Source: Actinomycetes bacterium
GTDB lineage: Bacteria; Actinomycetota; Acidimicrobiia; Acidimicrobiales; Microtrichaceae
Assembly: GCA_023423475.1 (NCBI GenBank)
Contig: JAFAFN010000334.1
Span: 1 to 5,352 of the forward strand
Direction: 5' to 3'
Length of the DNA: 5,352 nt
The first letter of the stretch is position 1, and each line of letters begins with the position of its first letter. Below the pieces are notes generated by a model. The model was not told the origin of the DNA and did not search any database. It saw only the letters and a list, made by a program, of their open reading frames with translations. Positions 1 to 5,352 of this stretch are shown one piece after another. Both the position numbers and the translations under genes were made by a program.

Positions 1-2
1 TC

Positions 3-1145
3 CACCTGAAGGGGTCGGGGCGCACGCCGTTCGCCCGGGGCGGCGACGGCAAGGCAGCGGTCGGACCGATGCTGCGCGAGTACCTCATGGGCGAGGCGAT
101 GCACGCCCTCGGCGTGCCGACCACCCGTGCGCTCGCCGTGCTCGCCACGGGCGAGCTGGTCCGGCGTGAGACCGATCTGCCGGGGGCCGTCCTGGTGCGC
201 GTCGCGTCGAGCCACCTGCGGATCGGCACCTTCCAGTACGCCGCAGCGACCGGCGACCTCGGATTGCTCCGGCGTCTGGCCGAGTACGCGATCGCCCGCC
301 ACCATCCCGACGCTGCAACCGCCGAGCAGCCCTACCTCGACCTGTTCCAGCGCGTGCTCGACACGCAGGCCGCACTGGTCGCCGACTGGATGAACATCGG
401 GTTCGTCCACGGGGTGATGAACACCGACAACGTCACGATCTCCGGCGAGACGATCGACTACGGGCCGTGCGCGTTCATGGACCGCTTCGACCCGGCGACG
501 GTCTTCTCGTCGATCGATCACGGCGGGCGCTACGCCTACGGCAACCAGCCGATGATCATGCAGTGGGACCTCGCCCGCCTCGCGGAGTCGCTGCTGCCGC
601 TGTTCGGCAGCGACACCGACGCGGCGATCGCGACGCTGACCGCTGCGCTCGAGACGTTCCCCGAGCGCTTCACCACCGCCTTCGACGCCGGCATGCGCGC
701 CAAGCTGGGACTCGACGGGCTCGACGTCGACGCGACGCTCGCGGATGGGTTCCTCGGACTGCTGCACACGCAGTCGGTCGACATGACCTCGGCGTTCCGT
801 TCGCTCTCCGGCGTGCTGCGCGGTGAGGTCGCACCGGCACGCTCGCTGTTCGCGGAGCCGGAGCGCTTCGACGAGTGGTCCTCGAGCTGGCGGGCGACGG
901 TCGAGGAACGGGGTCTCGACGGCGCCACGGTCGCGGACGAGATGGACGCGGTGAACCCTGTGGTGATCCCGCGGAACCACGTCGTCGAAGCGGCACTCGA
1001 CGCGGCGACCGCCGGCGACCTCGAACCGTTCGCCGAGCTGCTCGATGCGGTGCAGTACCCGTACGAGCAGCGAGCAGGATTCGAGCGCTTCGCAGCTCCG
1101 CCACCGGCCGACGCACGCCCCCACGTCACCTTCTGCGGCACCTGA
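3..1145 (+). CDS. selO: SelO/YdiU family protein AMPylase (C-terminal part, 5' truncated by window edge)
   Basis: SelO enzymes have a pseudokinase fold, bind ATP in a flipped orientation and transfer AMP to Ser/Thr/Tyr of target proteins, with a role in redox homeostasis. The reading frame is open from base 3, before the first ATG at 69, and those codons encode the conserved [17 protein letters not shown] segment, so the gene begins upstream; roughly the first 100 residues of a ~480-residue protein are missing. 380 residues are present. Visible hallmarks are the Lys of LKG (codon 9-11) and Glu of LREY (codon 78-80), spaced 23 residues apart as in the K113/E136 ion pair of Pseudomonas SelO; HGVMNTDN (408-431), giving the catalytic Asp and a metal-binding Asn; and IDYGP (453-467), whose Asp is the second metal ligand. 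The protein ends FCGT, with Cys third from the end, where animal SelO carries selenocysteine. The only other Cys lies just after IDYG-P. The gene converges on clpC, 71 bases away. Family assignment is secure; its protein targets here are unknown. Confidence 0.95.
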   Translation, partial: HLKGSGRTPFARGGDGKAAVGPMLREYLMGEAMHALGVPTTRALAVLATGELVRRETDLPGAVLVRVASSHLRIGTFQYAAATGDLGLLRRLAEYAIARHHPDAATAEQPYLDLFQRVLDTQAALVADWMNIGFVHGVMNTDNVTISGETIDYGPCAFMDRFDPATVFSSIDHGGRYAYGNQPMIMQWDLARLAESLLPLFGSDTDAAIATLTAALETFPERFTTAFDAGMRAKLGLDGLDVDATLADGFLGLLHTQSVDMTSAFRSLSGVLRGEVAPARSLFAEPERFDEWSSSWRATVEERGLDGATVADEMDAVNPVVIPRNHVVEAALDAATAGDLEPFAELLDAVQYPYEQRAGFERFAAPPPADARPHVTFCGT

Positions 1146-1152
1146 CCCCGGA

Positions 1153-1188
1153 CGCGAGACAGCCGACCCGAAGGCCGGCTGCATCGCG
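1153..1188 (-). terminator. UUCG-tetraloop hairpin, probable clpC terminator in the selO/clpC convergent gap
   Basis: Read on the minus strand, the two 16-nt arms pair around a central TTCG loop (1169-1172). The inner 8 bp (1161-1168 with 1173-1180) pair completely with one G-U, and the outer 8 bp pair except for one U-C mismatch and one more G-U. The loop is closed by C-G, making the exceptionally stable cUUCGg tetraloop. On the plus strand the same DNA gives a CGAA loop and three mismatches (two A-C, one G-A), so the structure favours minus-strand RNA. It starts 28 bases after the clpC stop codon. No T-run follows, which is common in high-GC actinobacteria. It could also slow selO transcripts. 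Termination itself is inferred. Confidence 0.7.
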
Positions 1189-1216
1189 TGTTCTGGCGGT
1201 ACGAAGGTGAGGTGGC

Positions 1217-3748
1217 TCAGTCACCCGTGGTGACGACGAGCTCCTCGATCGGCGGCGGGGTGAACCCCTCGACGCCGGTGAAGGTGAAGATCTGCTCGGC
1301 CTCGTTCTCGGGGTCCGGAGCGACGTCGACCAGGATCGTCTGGCCGGCGTGGAACTCCTTGTAGAGCAGACGCTCGGACACCGGGTCCTCGACCAGGCGC
1401 TGGATCGCACGACGCAGCGGACGTGCGCCGAGCGTCGGGTCGTAGCCGCGGTCGGCGAGCAGGAGCTTGGCCGGCTCGGTGACCTCGAGTCCCATGCCCA
1501 GGCCGACCAGCTGCACGCCGACCCGCTTGATCATGAGGTCGACGATCGTGGTGACCTCGGCCTTGGACAGCTCGTGGAAGACGATGACGTCGTCGATGCG
1601 GTTCAGGAACTCGGGCCGGAAGTGCGCCTTCAGGGCCTCGTTGACCTTCTCCTTCATCTTCTCGTACGTGATCGCCTCGTCGCGCTTGGAGAAGCCGACG
1701 TTCGCCTTGCGGAGATCGGCGGTGCCGAGGTTCGAGGTCATGATCAGCACGGTGTTGCGGAAGTCGACCGAACGGCCCTGGGAGTCGGTCAGGCGACCCT
1801 CTTCGAGGATCTGCAGCAGCGTGTTGAAGACGTCCGGGTGGGCCTTCTCGATCTCGTCGAAGAGCACCACCGAGAACGGCTTGCGCCGCACGGCCTCGGT
1901 GAGCTGGCCGCCCTCCTCGTAGCCCACGTAGCCGGGGGGCGAGCCGACCAGGCGGCTGACCGTGTGCTTCTCCATGTACTCGGACATGTCGAGGCTGATC
2001 ATCGCCGTCTCGTCGCCGAAGAGGAACTCGGCGAGCGTCTTGGCGAGCTCGGTCTTCCCGACGCCCGACGGGCCCAGGAAGATGAACGAGCCCGACGGGC
2101 GCTTCGGGTCCTTGAGACCCGCACGTGTGCGGCGGATCGCCTGGGAGACGGCCTTGATGGCCTGCTCCTGACCGATGACCCGCTCGTGGAGGACGTCCTC
2201 CATGCGCAGCAGCTTCGAGGTCTCTTCCTCGGAGAGCTTGTAGACGGGGATGCCGGTCCACAGCGAGAGCACCTCGGCGATGCCCTCTTCGTCGACCTCG
2301 TCGAAGAGGTCGACGCCGGCCGCCTTCATCTCGACGTCCTTCGCCTCCTTCTTGGCGAGCAGGTCCTTCTCGCGGTCGCGCAGGCTGCCGGCCTCTTCGA
2401 AGTTCTGCGACTCGACGGCGTCCTTCTTCAGACGGACGACCTCGGCGAGCTCGTTCTCGATCTCGCGGTAGTCCGGCGGGGTCTGCATGCGACGGATGCG
2501 CAGGCGCGAGCCGGCCTCGTCGATGAGGTCGATCGCCTTGTCCGGCAGGAAGCGGTCCGAGATGTAGCGGTCGGCCAGGTTGGCCGCGGCGACGAGCGCC
2601 TGGTCGGTGATGGTGACCCGGTGGTGCTGCTCGTAGCGCTCGCGGAGGCCCTTGAGGATCTCGATCGTGTGGGCGACCGACGGCTCGTCGACGACGACCT
2701 TCTGGAAGCGACGCTCGAGTGCGGCGTCCTTCTCGAGGTGCTTGCGGTACTCGTCGAGGGTGGTGGCGCCGATGGTCTGGAGCTCACCACGGGCGAGCAT
2801 CGGCTTCAGGATGGACGCAGCGTCGATCGCGCCCTCGGCAGCACCTGCACCGACGAGGGTGTGGATCTCGTCGATGAAGAGGATGATGTCGCCGCGGGTC
2901 TTGATCTCCTTCAGGACCTTCTTGAGGCGCTCCTCGAAGTCGCCGCGGTAGCGGGAGCCCGCCACGAGCGCACCGAGGTCGAGGGTGTAGAGCTGCTTGC
3001 CCTGGAGCGTCTCGGGCACGTTGTCCGCGGCGATCGCCTGGGCGAGGCCCTCGACGATGGCGGTCTTGCCGACGCCGGGCTCGCCGACGAGCACGGGGTT
3101 GTTCTTCGTGCGACGCGAGAGCACCTGCATCATGCGCTCGGTCTCGCGGTCGCGTCCGATGACGGGGTCGAGCTTCTTGTCGCGGGCGAGCTGAGTGAAG
3201 TTGCGACCGAACTGGTCGAGCACGAGCGAGCCCGAGGGCGTGTCGCCCGAGGAGCCGGTGCCCGCCGCGGCCTTCTCGCCGCCGCCCTGCTGAGGCTGGC
3301 CGGTGGCTCCCGGGTAGCCCGACAGGAGCTGGATGACCTGCTGACGGACGCGCGACAGATCGGCGCCGAGCTTGACGAGCACCTGTGCGGCGACGCCCTC
3401 GCCCTCTCGGATGAGTCCGAGCAGGATGTGCTCGGTGCCGATGTAGTTGTGGCCGAGCTGCAGCGCCTCTCGCAGCGAGAGCTCGAGGACCTTCTTGGCA
3501 CGCGGGGTGAAAGGGATGTGGCCCGACGGCGAGGAACCGCCCTGGCCGATGATCTCCTCGACCTGCTGGCGCACTGCTTCGAGCGAGATGCCGAGCGACT
3601 CGAGGGCCTTGGCGGCGACGCCCTCGCCCTCGTGGATCAGTCCGAGCAGGATGTGCTCGGTGCCGATGTAGTTGTGATTGAGGAGGCGCGCCTCCTCCTG
3701 AGCCAGCACGACCACCCGACGGGCTCGGTCGGTGAAGCGTTCGAACAC
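1217..3748 (-). CDS. clpC: ClpC, AAA+ (Hsp100) unfoldase subunit of the Clp protease
   Basis: ClpC hexamers unfold substrates with ATP and thread them into the ClpP peptidase in the cytoplasm. The 843-residue length matches actinobacterial ClpC. In order: two Clp N-domain repeats (about 3-68 and 78-143, sharing [13 protein letters not shown]), a Gly/Ala/Gln-rich linker (about 145-175), AAA+ module 1 with Walker A GEPGVGKT (222-229), pore loop YRG (267-269) and Walker B FIDE (291-294), a middle segment with a UVR-like coiled coil (about 425-470), then AAA+ module 2 with Walker A GPSGVGKT (559-566), pore loop GYVG (606-609), Walker B LFDE (629-632), the VGF ClpP-docking tripeptide (684-686), FRPEFLNR (710-717) and sensor-2 GARPLRR (774-780). 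All catalytic motifs are intact. The frame is open for 34 codons further upstream, but translation is placed at the GTG giving the family N-terminus [11 protein letters not shown], preceded by GGGAGG at 7-nt spacing. It is transcribed alone, divergent from the prenyl synthase gene, with an oxidative-stress-type promoter upstream. Confidence 0.98.
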   Translation of the reverse strand: MFERFTDRARRVVVLAQEEARLLNHNYIGTEHILLGLIHEGEGVAAKALESLGISLEAVRQQVEEIIGQGGSSPSGHIPFTPRAKKVLELSLREALQLGHNYIGTEHILLGLIREGEGVAAQVLVKLGADLSRVRQQVIQLLSGYPGATGQPQQGGGEKAAAGTGSSGDTPSGSLVLDQFGRNFTQLARDKKLDPVIGRDRETERMMQVLSRRTKNNPVLVGEPGVGKTAIVEGLAQAIAADNVPETLQGKQLYTLDLGALVAGSRYRGDFEERLKKVLKEIKTRGDIILFIDEIHTLVGAGAAEGAIDAASILKPMLARGELQTIGATTLDEYRKHLEKDAALERRFQKVVVDEPSVAHTIEILKGLRERYEQHHRVTITDQALVAAANLADRYISDRFLPDKAIDLIDEAGSRLRIRRMQTPPDYREIENELAEVVRLKKDAVESQNFEEAGSLRDREKDLLAKKEAKDVEMKAAGVDLFDEVDEEGIAEVLSLWTGIPVYKLSEEETSKLLRMEDVLHERVIGQEQAIKAVSQAIRRTRAGLKDPKRPSGSFIFLGPSGVGKTELAKTLAEFLFGDETAMISLDMSEYMEKHTVSRLVGSPPGYVGYEEGGQLTEAVRRKPFSVVLFDEIEKAHPDVFNTLLQILEEGRLTDSQGRSVDFRNTVLIMTSNLGTADLRKANVGFSKRDEAITYEKMKEKVNEALKAHFRPEFLNRIDDVIVFHELSKAEVTTIVDLMIKRVGVQLVGLGMGLEVTEPAKLLLADRGYDPTLGARPLRRAIQRLVEDPVSERLLYKEFHAGQTILVDVAPDPENEAEQIFTFTGVEGFTPPPIEELVVTTGD
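3387..3676 (-). repeat. Two near-identical 65-nt direct repeats inside clpC (N-domain duplication)
   Basis: Bases 3387-3451 and 3612-3676 match at 62 of 65 positions, including a 38-nt identical run (3414-3451 and 3639-3676) and a 20-nt run (3387-3406 and 3612-3631). The copies are 225 bp (75 codons) apart and encode the [21 protein letters not shown] segment of the two Clp N-domain repeats. The protein duplication is an ancient family trait; the DNA-level identity is higher than that alone requires. Confidence 0.85.
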
Positions 3749-3755
3749 GTTGCTG

Positions 3756-3761
3756 CCTCCC
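3756..3761 (-). promoter_or_regulatory. clpC ribosome-binding site
   Basis: GGGAGG on the minus strand lies 7 nt before the GTG at 3748-3746. It fixes the clpC start at this GTG rather than at the upstream in-frame GTG at 3850, whose 34 extra codons would span the promoter and have no counterpart in the family. Confidence 0.85.
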
Positions 3762-3783
3762 AGAAATGGTGTGAGATCAGTGT

Positions 3784-3810
3784 AACGCCGGGGGACGACA
3801 TCGAGTTCCC
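3784..3810 (-). promoter_or_regulatory. Candidate SigR/SigH-type clpC promoter (GGGAAC-N18-GTT)
   Basis: On the minus strand a -35 element GGGAAC (3805-3810) and a -10 element GTT (3784-3786) are separated by exactly 18 bases (3787-3804). This matches the GGAAT/C-N18-GTT pattern known for the thiol-oxidative-stress ECF sigma factors SigR (Streptomyces) and SigH (Mycobacterium), and clp genes are known members of such regulons. The start site would fall near 3776-3778, giving a leader of about 30 nt that contains the ribosome-binding site. A second GGGAAC lies at 3813-3818, without a GTT at matching distance. The GTT overlaps a TACACT hexamer (3779-3784) that could serve as a housekeeping -10 box, although no good -35 accompanies it. 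The motif match is seen; the sigma factor is inferred. Confidence 0.6.
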
Positions 3811-3828
3811 GGGTTCCCGCTGCACCGT

Positions 3829-3843
3829 CGGCCGGACCGGCCG
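3829..3843. repeat. Perfect 15-bp palindrome in the divergent clpC/prenyl synthase region
   Basis: CGGCCGG-A-CCGGCCG has two 7-bp arms around a single central base. It sits 18 bp upstream of the clpC -35 element and about 115 bp upstream of the -10 of the prenyl synthase. Its placement would suit a dimeric regulator, but the all-G/C arms could also arise by chance in this composition. No regulator family is recognised from the motif. Confidence 0.4.
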
Positions 3844-3941
3844 TTCTCACAGGTTTTCGGCGAGATCCGAGCCCATCTGCTGGACGCAGCGTGGTGGCAC
3901 GACCGATGTCACGTCACCCATCCGGACCTCCGCATGGGGTC

Positions 3942-3953
3942 CTCGGGCCCGAG
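3942..3953. repeat. Perfect 12-bp palindrome in the prenyl synthase promoter spacer
   Basis: CTCGGG-CCCGAG is self-complementary over all 12 bases. It ends 5 bp before the proposed -10 box of the prenyl synthase gene, thus inside the -35/-10 spacer, where a bound protein would block RNA polymerase. A regulatory role is inferred only from position. Confidence 0.35.
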
Positions 3954-3958
3954 CCGGG

Positions 3959-3964
3959 TATCTT
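3959..3964 (+). promoter_or_regulatory. Candidate -10 box for a leaderless prenyl synthase transcript
   Basis: TATCTT fits the actinobacterial TANNNT -10 consensus. It ends 7 bases before the GTG at 3972, so transcription would start at or immediately beside that codon, giving a leaderless mRNA. No clear -35 is seen (GGGGTC at 17-bp spacing is poor), which is usual for -10-driven actinobacterial promoters. No Shine-Dalgarno sequence precedes the GTG, which agrees with leaderless initiation. Confidence 0.5.
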
Positions 3965-3971
3965 CGTCTCC

Positions 3972-4967
3972 GTGGCCGGAACCAACCCCCTGCAGGTCAT
4001 GCCCTCGATGGCCGGCGATCTCGCCCGGGTCGAGGCGCAGCTCCTCGAGTCCGTCAGCTCGCCCAACCGCTTCCTGACCGAGATCTCGAGCCACCTCATC
4101 GCGGCCGGGGGCAAGCGGGTCCGCCCCGGTTTCACCATCGCCGCAGCGGCCACGGCGCTCGCGGTCGATGCACCCGCTTCCGACGAGGCCATCACCGGCG
4201 GCGTCGCCGTCGAGCTCGTCCACCTCGGTTCGCTCTACCACGACGACGTCATGGACGAGGCCGAGGTCCGCCGCACCGTCGACAGCGTCAACGCCCGCTG
4301 GGGCAACCTCAAGGCCATCCTCGCAGGTGACTTCCTGCTGGCACGGGCATCCGAGCTCGCTGCGGCACTCGGCGTCGAGGTCGCAGGACTGCTCGCCAAC
4401 ACGATCGGACGGCTCTGCGAGGGCCAGCTGCTCGAGCTGCAGCACTCCTTCGACCTGGAGCGCTCCGAAGAGCTGTACCTCCGGTCCATCGACGGCAAGA
4501 CCGCGTCGCTGCTCGCCGCGAGCTGCCGCATCGGCGGCATCGTGGCTGACCTGCCCCGACCCCACATCGAGGCGCTGACGACGTTCGGCTACAGCTACGG
4601 CATGGCCTTCCAGATCGTCGACGACGTGCTCGACCTGGTCTCGAGCGAAGCCGAGATGGGCAAGCCGACCGGCCACGACATGGAAGAGGGCGTCTACACC
4701 CTCCCCGTGCTGTACTCCCTCGACGGATCGAGCGGCGACGAGCTGCGCTCGCTGCTCGGCGGTCCCGTCGAACCCGATGCGCGCGACCATGCCGCGGCGC
4801 TGGTGCGCGGCGGCGACGGCATCGAGCGAGCGATCGCCAGGGCGTCCGAGTACGCGGACACCGGGCGTCGTGCGCTCGCCGAGCTGCCCGACAGCCCCGG
4901 CGTCGTCGGCCTGTCGGCCGCGGCGGACTACCTGCTCGACAGCGTCGAGGCCGCCGCAGCCGTCTGA
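3972..4967 (+). CDS. Long-chain trans-polyprenyl diphosphate synthase
   Basis: This is a polyprenyl synthetase-family enzyme, which condenses isopentenyl diphosphate onto an allylic diphosphate, typically to make the menaquinone (or other lipid) side chain. With the GTG start it has 331 residues, usual for the family. Visible motifs are GGKRVRP (46-52), the first Asp-rich motif DDVMD (91-95) followed by paired Arg (100-101), GKTASLL (175-181), the second Asp-rich motif DDVLD (217-221) after FQIV, and GKPTGHD (230-236). Residues 4 and 5 before the first Asp-rich motif are Ser and Gly; small side chains there leave the product pocket open and point to a long-chain product rather than GPP, FPP or GGPP. 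The exact chain length cannot be read. The frame is open from a GTG at 3891, but those 27 extra codons cover the promoter and look unconserved; ATGs at 3999 and 4008 are alternatives. It diverges from clpC and converges with the ABM gene. Confidence 0.93.
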   Translation: MAGTNPLQVMPSMAGDLARVEAQLLESVSSPNRFLTEISSHLIAAGGKRVRPGFTIAAAATALAVDAPASDEAITGGVAVELVHLGSLYHDDVMDEAEVRRTVDSVNARWGNLKAILAGDFLLARASELAAALGVEVAGLLANTIGRLCEGQLLELQHSFDLERSEELYLRSIDGKTASLLAASCRIGGIVADLPRPHIEALTTFGYSYGMAFQIVDDVLDLVSSEAEMGKPTGHDMEEGVYTLPVLYSLDGSSGDELRSLLGGPVEPDARDHAAALVRGGDGIERAIARASEYADTGRRALAELPDSPGVVGLSAAADYLLDSVEAAAAV

Positions 4968-4977
4968 GGACGGTCCG

Positions 4978-4998
4978 GCGAGCGGCCCCACCGCTCGC
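4978..4998. terminator. Perfect 8-bp hairpin, likely shared terminator of two convergent genes
   Basis: GCGAGCGG (4978-4985) pairs perfectly with CCGCTCGC (4991-4998) around a 5-base loop. It fills most of the 31-base gap and directly abuts the stop codon of the ABM gene (4999-5001), lying 10 bases after the prenyl synthase stop. Both strands form the same stem. No T-run follows on either side, so it would be a non-canonical, bidirectional terminator; that role is inferred. Confidence 0.6.
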
Positions 4999-5310
4999 TC
5001 ACATCAGGCGGGACGACTCCGACACCGTGTGCTGGTGCAGCTCGGTCCCCGTGACCGCGAGCCCGCCCATGCCGACGAGGAAGGTCGCCATGTGGTCGGT
5101 GCCCATGTGCTCGCCCATCGCCTCGGGGTTGTCCCACTCCTCGTAGACCCGGAACACGCCCGGAGCGGACGGGTCGGCGTAGAAGCCGTAGGTGAGGTTG
5201 CCGGGCTCGGCGTTGGTGGCCTCGACCAGCGGGGCGATGAGCTCGACCATGGCGTCGTGGTCGGAGGCTTCGACGGAGATGATTCCGGAGACGATCAGCA
5301 TGGGCCGCAT
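4999..5310 (-). CDS. ABM-domain protein (antibiotic biosynthesis monooxygenase / YgiN-like)
   Basis: This 103-residue protein has the size and pattern of a single ABM domain of the dimeric ferredoxin-like fold: a first strand MLIVSGIISVEA (4-15), a helix DAMVELIAPLVEATNAE (19-35), the PGNLTYGFYADP turn and strand (36-47), FRVYEEWDNPEAMGEH (53-68) and TDHMATF (71-77) with the conserved His pair of the family (68 and 73). Members include cofactor-free monooxygenases of quinols or polyketides and haem-degrading enzymes, and many are uncharacterised. Nothing here fixes the substrate; the Asn-Trp-Ser-type triad of haem-degrading IsdG is not evident. The ATG at 5310 is chosen because GAGGGG precedes it by 8 nt; a GTG at 5331 and an ATG at 5301 are weaker. 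It has no signal peptide, so is cytoplasmic. It converges with the prenyl synthase gene. A YgiN-like quinol role beside a quinone side-chain gene is possible but only suggestive. Confidence 0.85.
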   Translation of the reverse strand: MRPMLIVSGIISVEASDHDAMVELIAPLVEATNAEPGNLTYGFYADPSAPGVFRVYEEWDNPEAMGEHMGTDHMATFLVGMGGLAVTGTELHQHTVSESSRLM

Positions 5311-5318
5311 GGTACCTG

Positions 5319-5324
5319 CCCCTC
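5319..5324 (-). promoter_or_regulatory. ABM gene ribosome-binding site
   Basis: GAGGGG on the minus strand lies 8 nt before the ATG at 5310-5308. It supports this start over the in-frame GTG at 5331 (which would lie upstream of the site) and the ATG at 5301 (17 nt away). Confidence 0.7.
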
Positions 5325-5326
5325 GC

Positions 5327-5338
5327 GGCACCGGTGCC
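5327..5338. repeat. Perfect 12-bp palindrome upstream of the ABM gene
   Basis: GGCACC-GGTGCC is self-complementary and sits just upstream of the ribosome-binding site, 17-28 bases before the ATG. It could be an operator or part of the leader. The promoter of this gene would lie at or beyond the right edge, so the relation to it cannot be judged, and a chance palindrome is possible. Confidence 0.3.
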
Positions 5339-5352
5339 CGTGGTCACACAAC

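Noticed and set aside
536..1141. A 201-codon open frame on the - strand within selO
   Set aside because: Ser/Arg-rich antisense translation with no domain and lying wholly over conserved SelO coding sequence.
69..1145. A complete SelO starting at the ATG at 69
   Set aside because: Codons 3-68 in the same frame encode the conserved SelO nucleotide-binding segment with its key Lys, so the ATG is internal and the gene is cut by the window edge.
1143..1145. SelO stop TGA as a possible selenocysteine codon
   Set aside because: The position equivalent to selenocysteine is already Cys (TGC at 1134-1136), and the TGA comes after the usual two further residues, so it is a plain stop.
3749..3850. A longer ClpC starting at the in-frame GTG at 3850
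   Set aside because: The 34 additional residues are absent from the family, whose N-terminus is [11 protein letters not shown], and they would overlay the promoter; the GTG at 3748 has a proper GGGAGG site.
3891..3971. A longer prenyl synthase starting at the GTG at 3891 or ATG at 3906
   Set aside because: No ribosome-binding site precedes either, the added residues look non-conserved, and they span the palindrome and -10 box.
3749..3971. Heat-shock operators (CIRCE or HAIR) upstream of clpC
   Set aside because: Neither the TTAGCACTC-N9-GAGTGCTAA nor the CTTGAGT-N7-ACTCAAG pattern can be found in the region.
1349..4330. A 993-codon open frame on the + strand running opposite clpC and into the prenyl synthase gene
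   Set aside because: It is antisense to clpC with every clpC motif intact on the other strand, and its translation is low-complexity (rich in L, V, E, D, A, R) with no recognisable domain. Long antisense frames are expected in high-GC DNA with strong third-position bias.
3909..4991. A 360-codon open frame on the - strand opposite the prenyl synthase gene
   Set aside because: It is the antisense shadow of a clear prenyl synthase; no domain, no good ribosome-binding site, and composition typical of a mirrored GC-rich gene.

Overview
The window is a compact, GC-rich stretch of ordinary bacterial chromosome carrying four protein genes and four short intergenic regions. Third codon positions are almost all G or C. 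The ClpC protein is of the actinobacterial type, and its promoter resembles the actinobacterial SigR/SigH class, so an actinobacterium is the best guess. An acidimicrobial lineage would fit, but this is inference without a database search. There are no mobile elements, CRISPR arrays, tRNAs or rRNAs, and no sign of recent transfer.

Layout, left to right. (1) Bases 1-1145, + strand: the C-terminal four fifths or so of a SelO (YdiU) family pseudokinase-fold protein AMPylase, cut by the left edge. (2) 1146-1216: a convergent gap holding a strong hairpin that reads as a UUCG-tetraloop stem on the minus strand, best seen as the clpC terminator. (3) 1217-3748, - strand: a complete 843-residue ClpC, a Hsp100 AAA+ unfoldase with a GTG start and a good ribosome-binding site. 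(4) 3749-3971: a divergent promoter region. On the clpC side it has a GGGAAC-N18-GTT promoter (SigR/SigH-like, thiol-oxidative stress). On the other side it has a -10 box placed so that transcription would begin at or next to the GTG of the next gene. It also contains two perfect palindromes. (5) 3972-4967, + strand: a 331-residue long-chain trans-polyprenyl diphosphate synthase with both Asp-rich motifs, probably making the side chain of menaquinone or a similar lipid. (6) 4968-4998: a convergent gap that is almost entirely one perfect 8-bp hairpin. (7) 4999-5310, - strand: a 103-residue ABM-domain (antibiotic biosynthesis monooxygenase / YgiN-like) protein, with its ribosome-binding site and a small palindrome upstream.

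The genes do not form one operon: selO and clpC converge, clpC and the prenyl synthase diverge, and the prenyl synthase and ABM gene converge. A loose shared theme is redox stress and quinone chemistry (a redox-linked AMPylase, a protease unfoldase with an oxidative-stress promoter, a quinone side-chain enzyme and a possible quinol monooxygenase), but neighbourhood alone does not prove a link. I found no convincing new multi-gene system. The observations most worth following are the regulatory ones (SigR-type clpC promoter, leaderless prenyl synthase start, UUCG terminator) and the altered disulfide pair in SelO.
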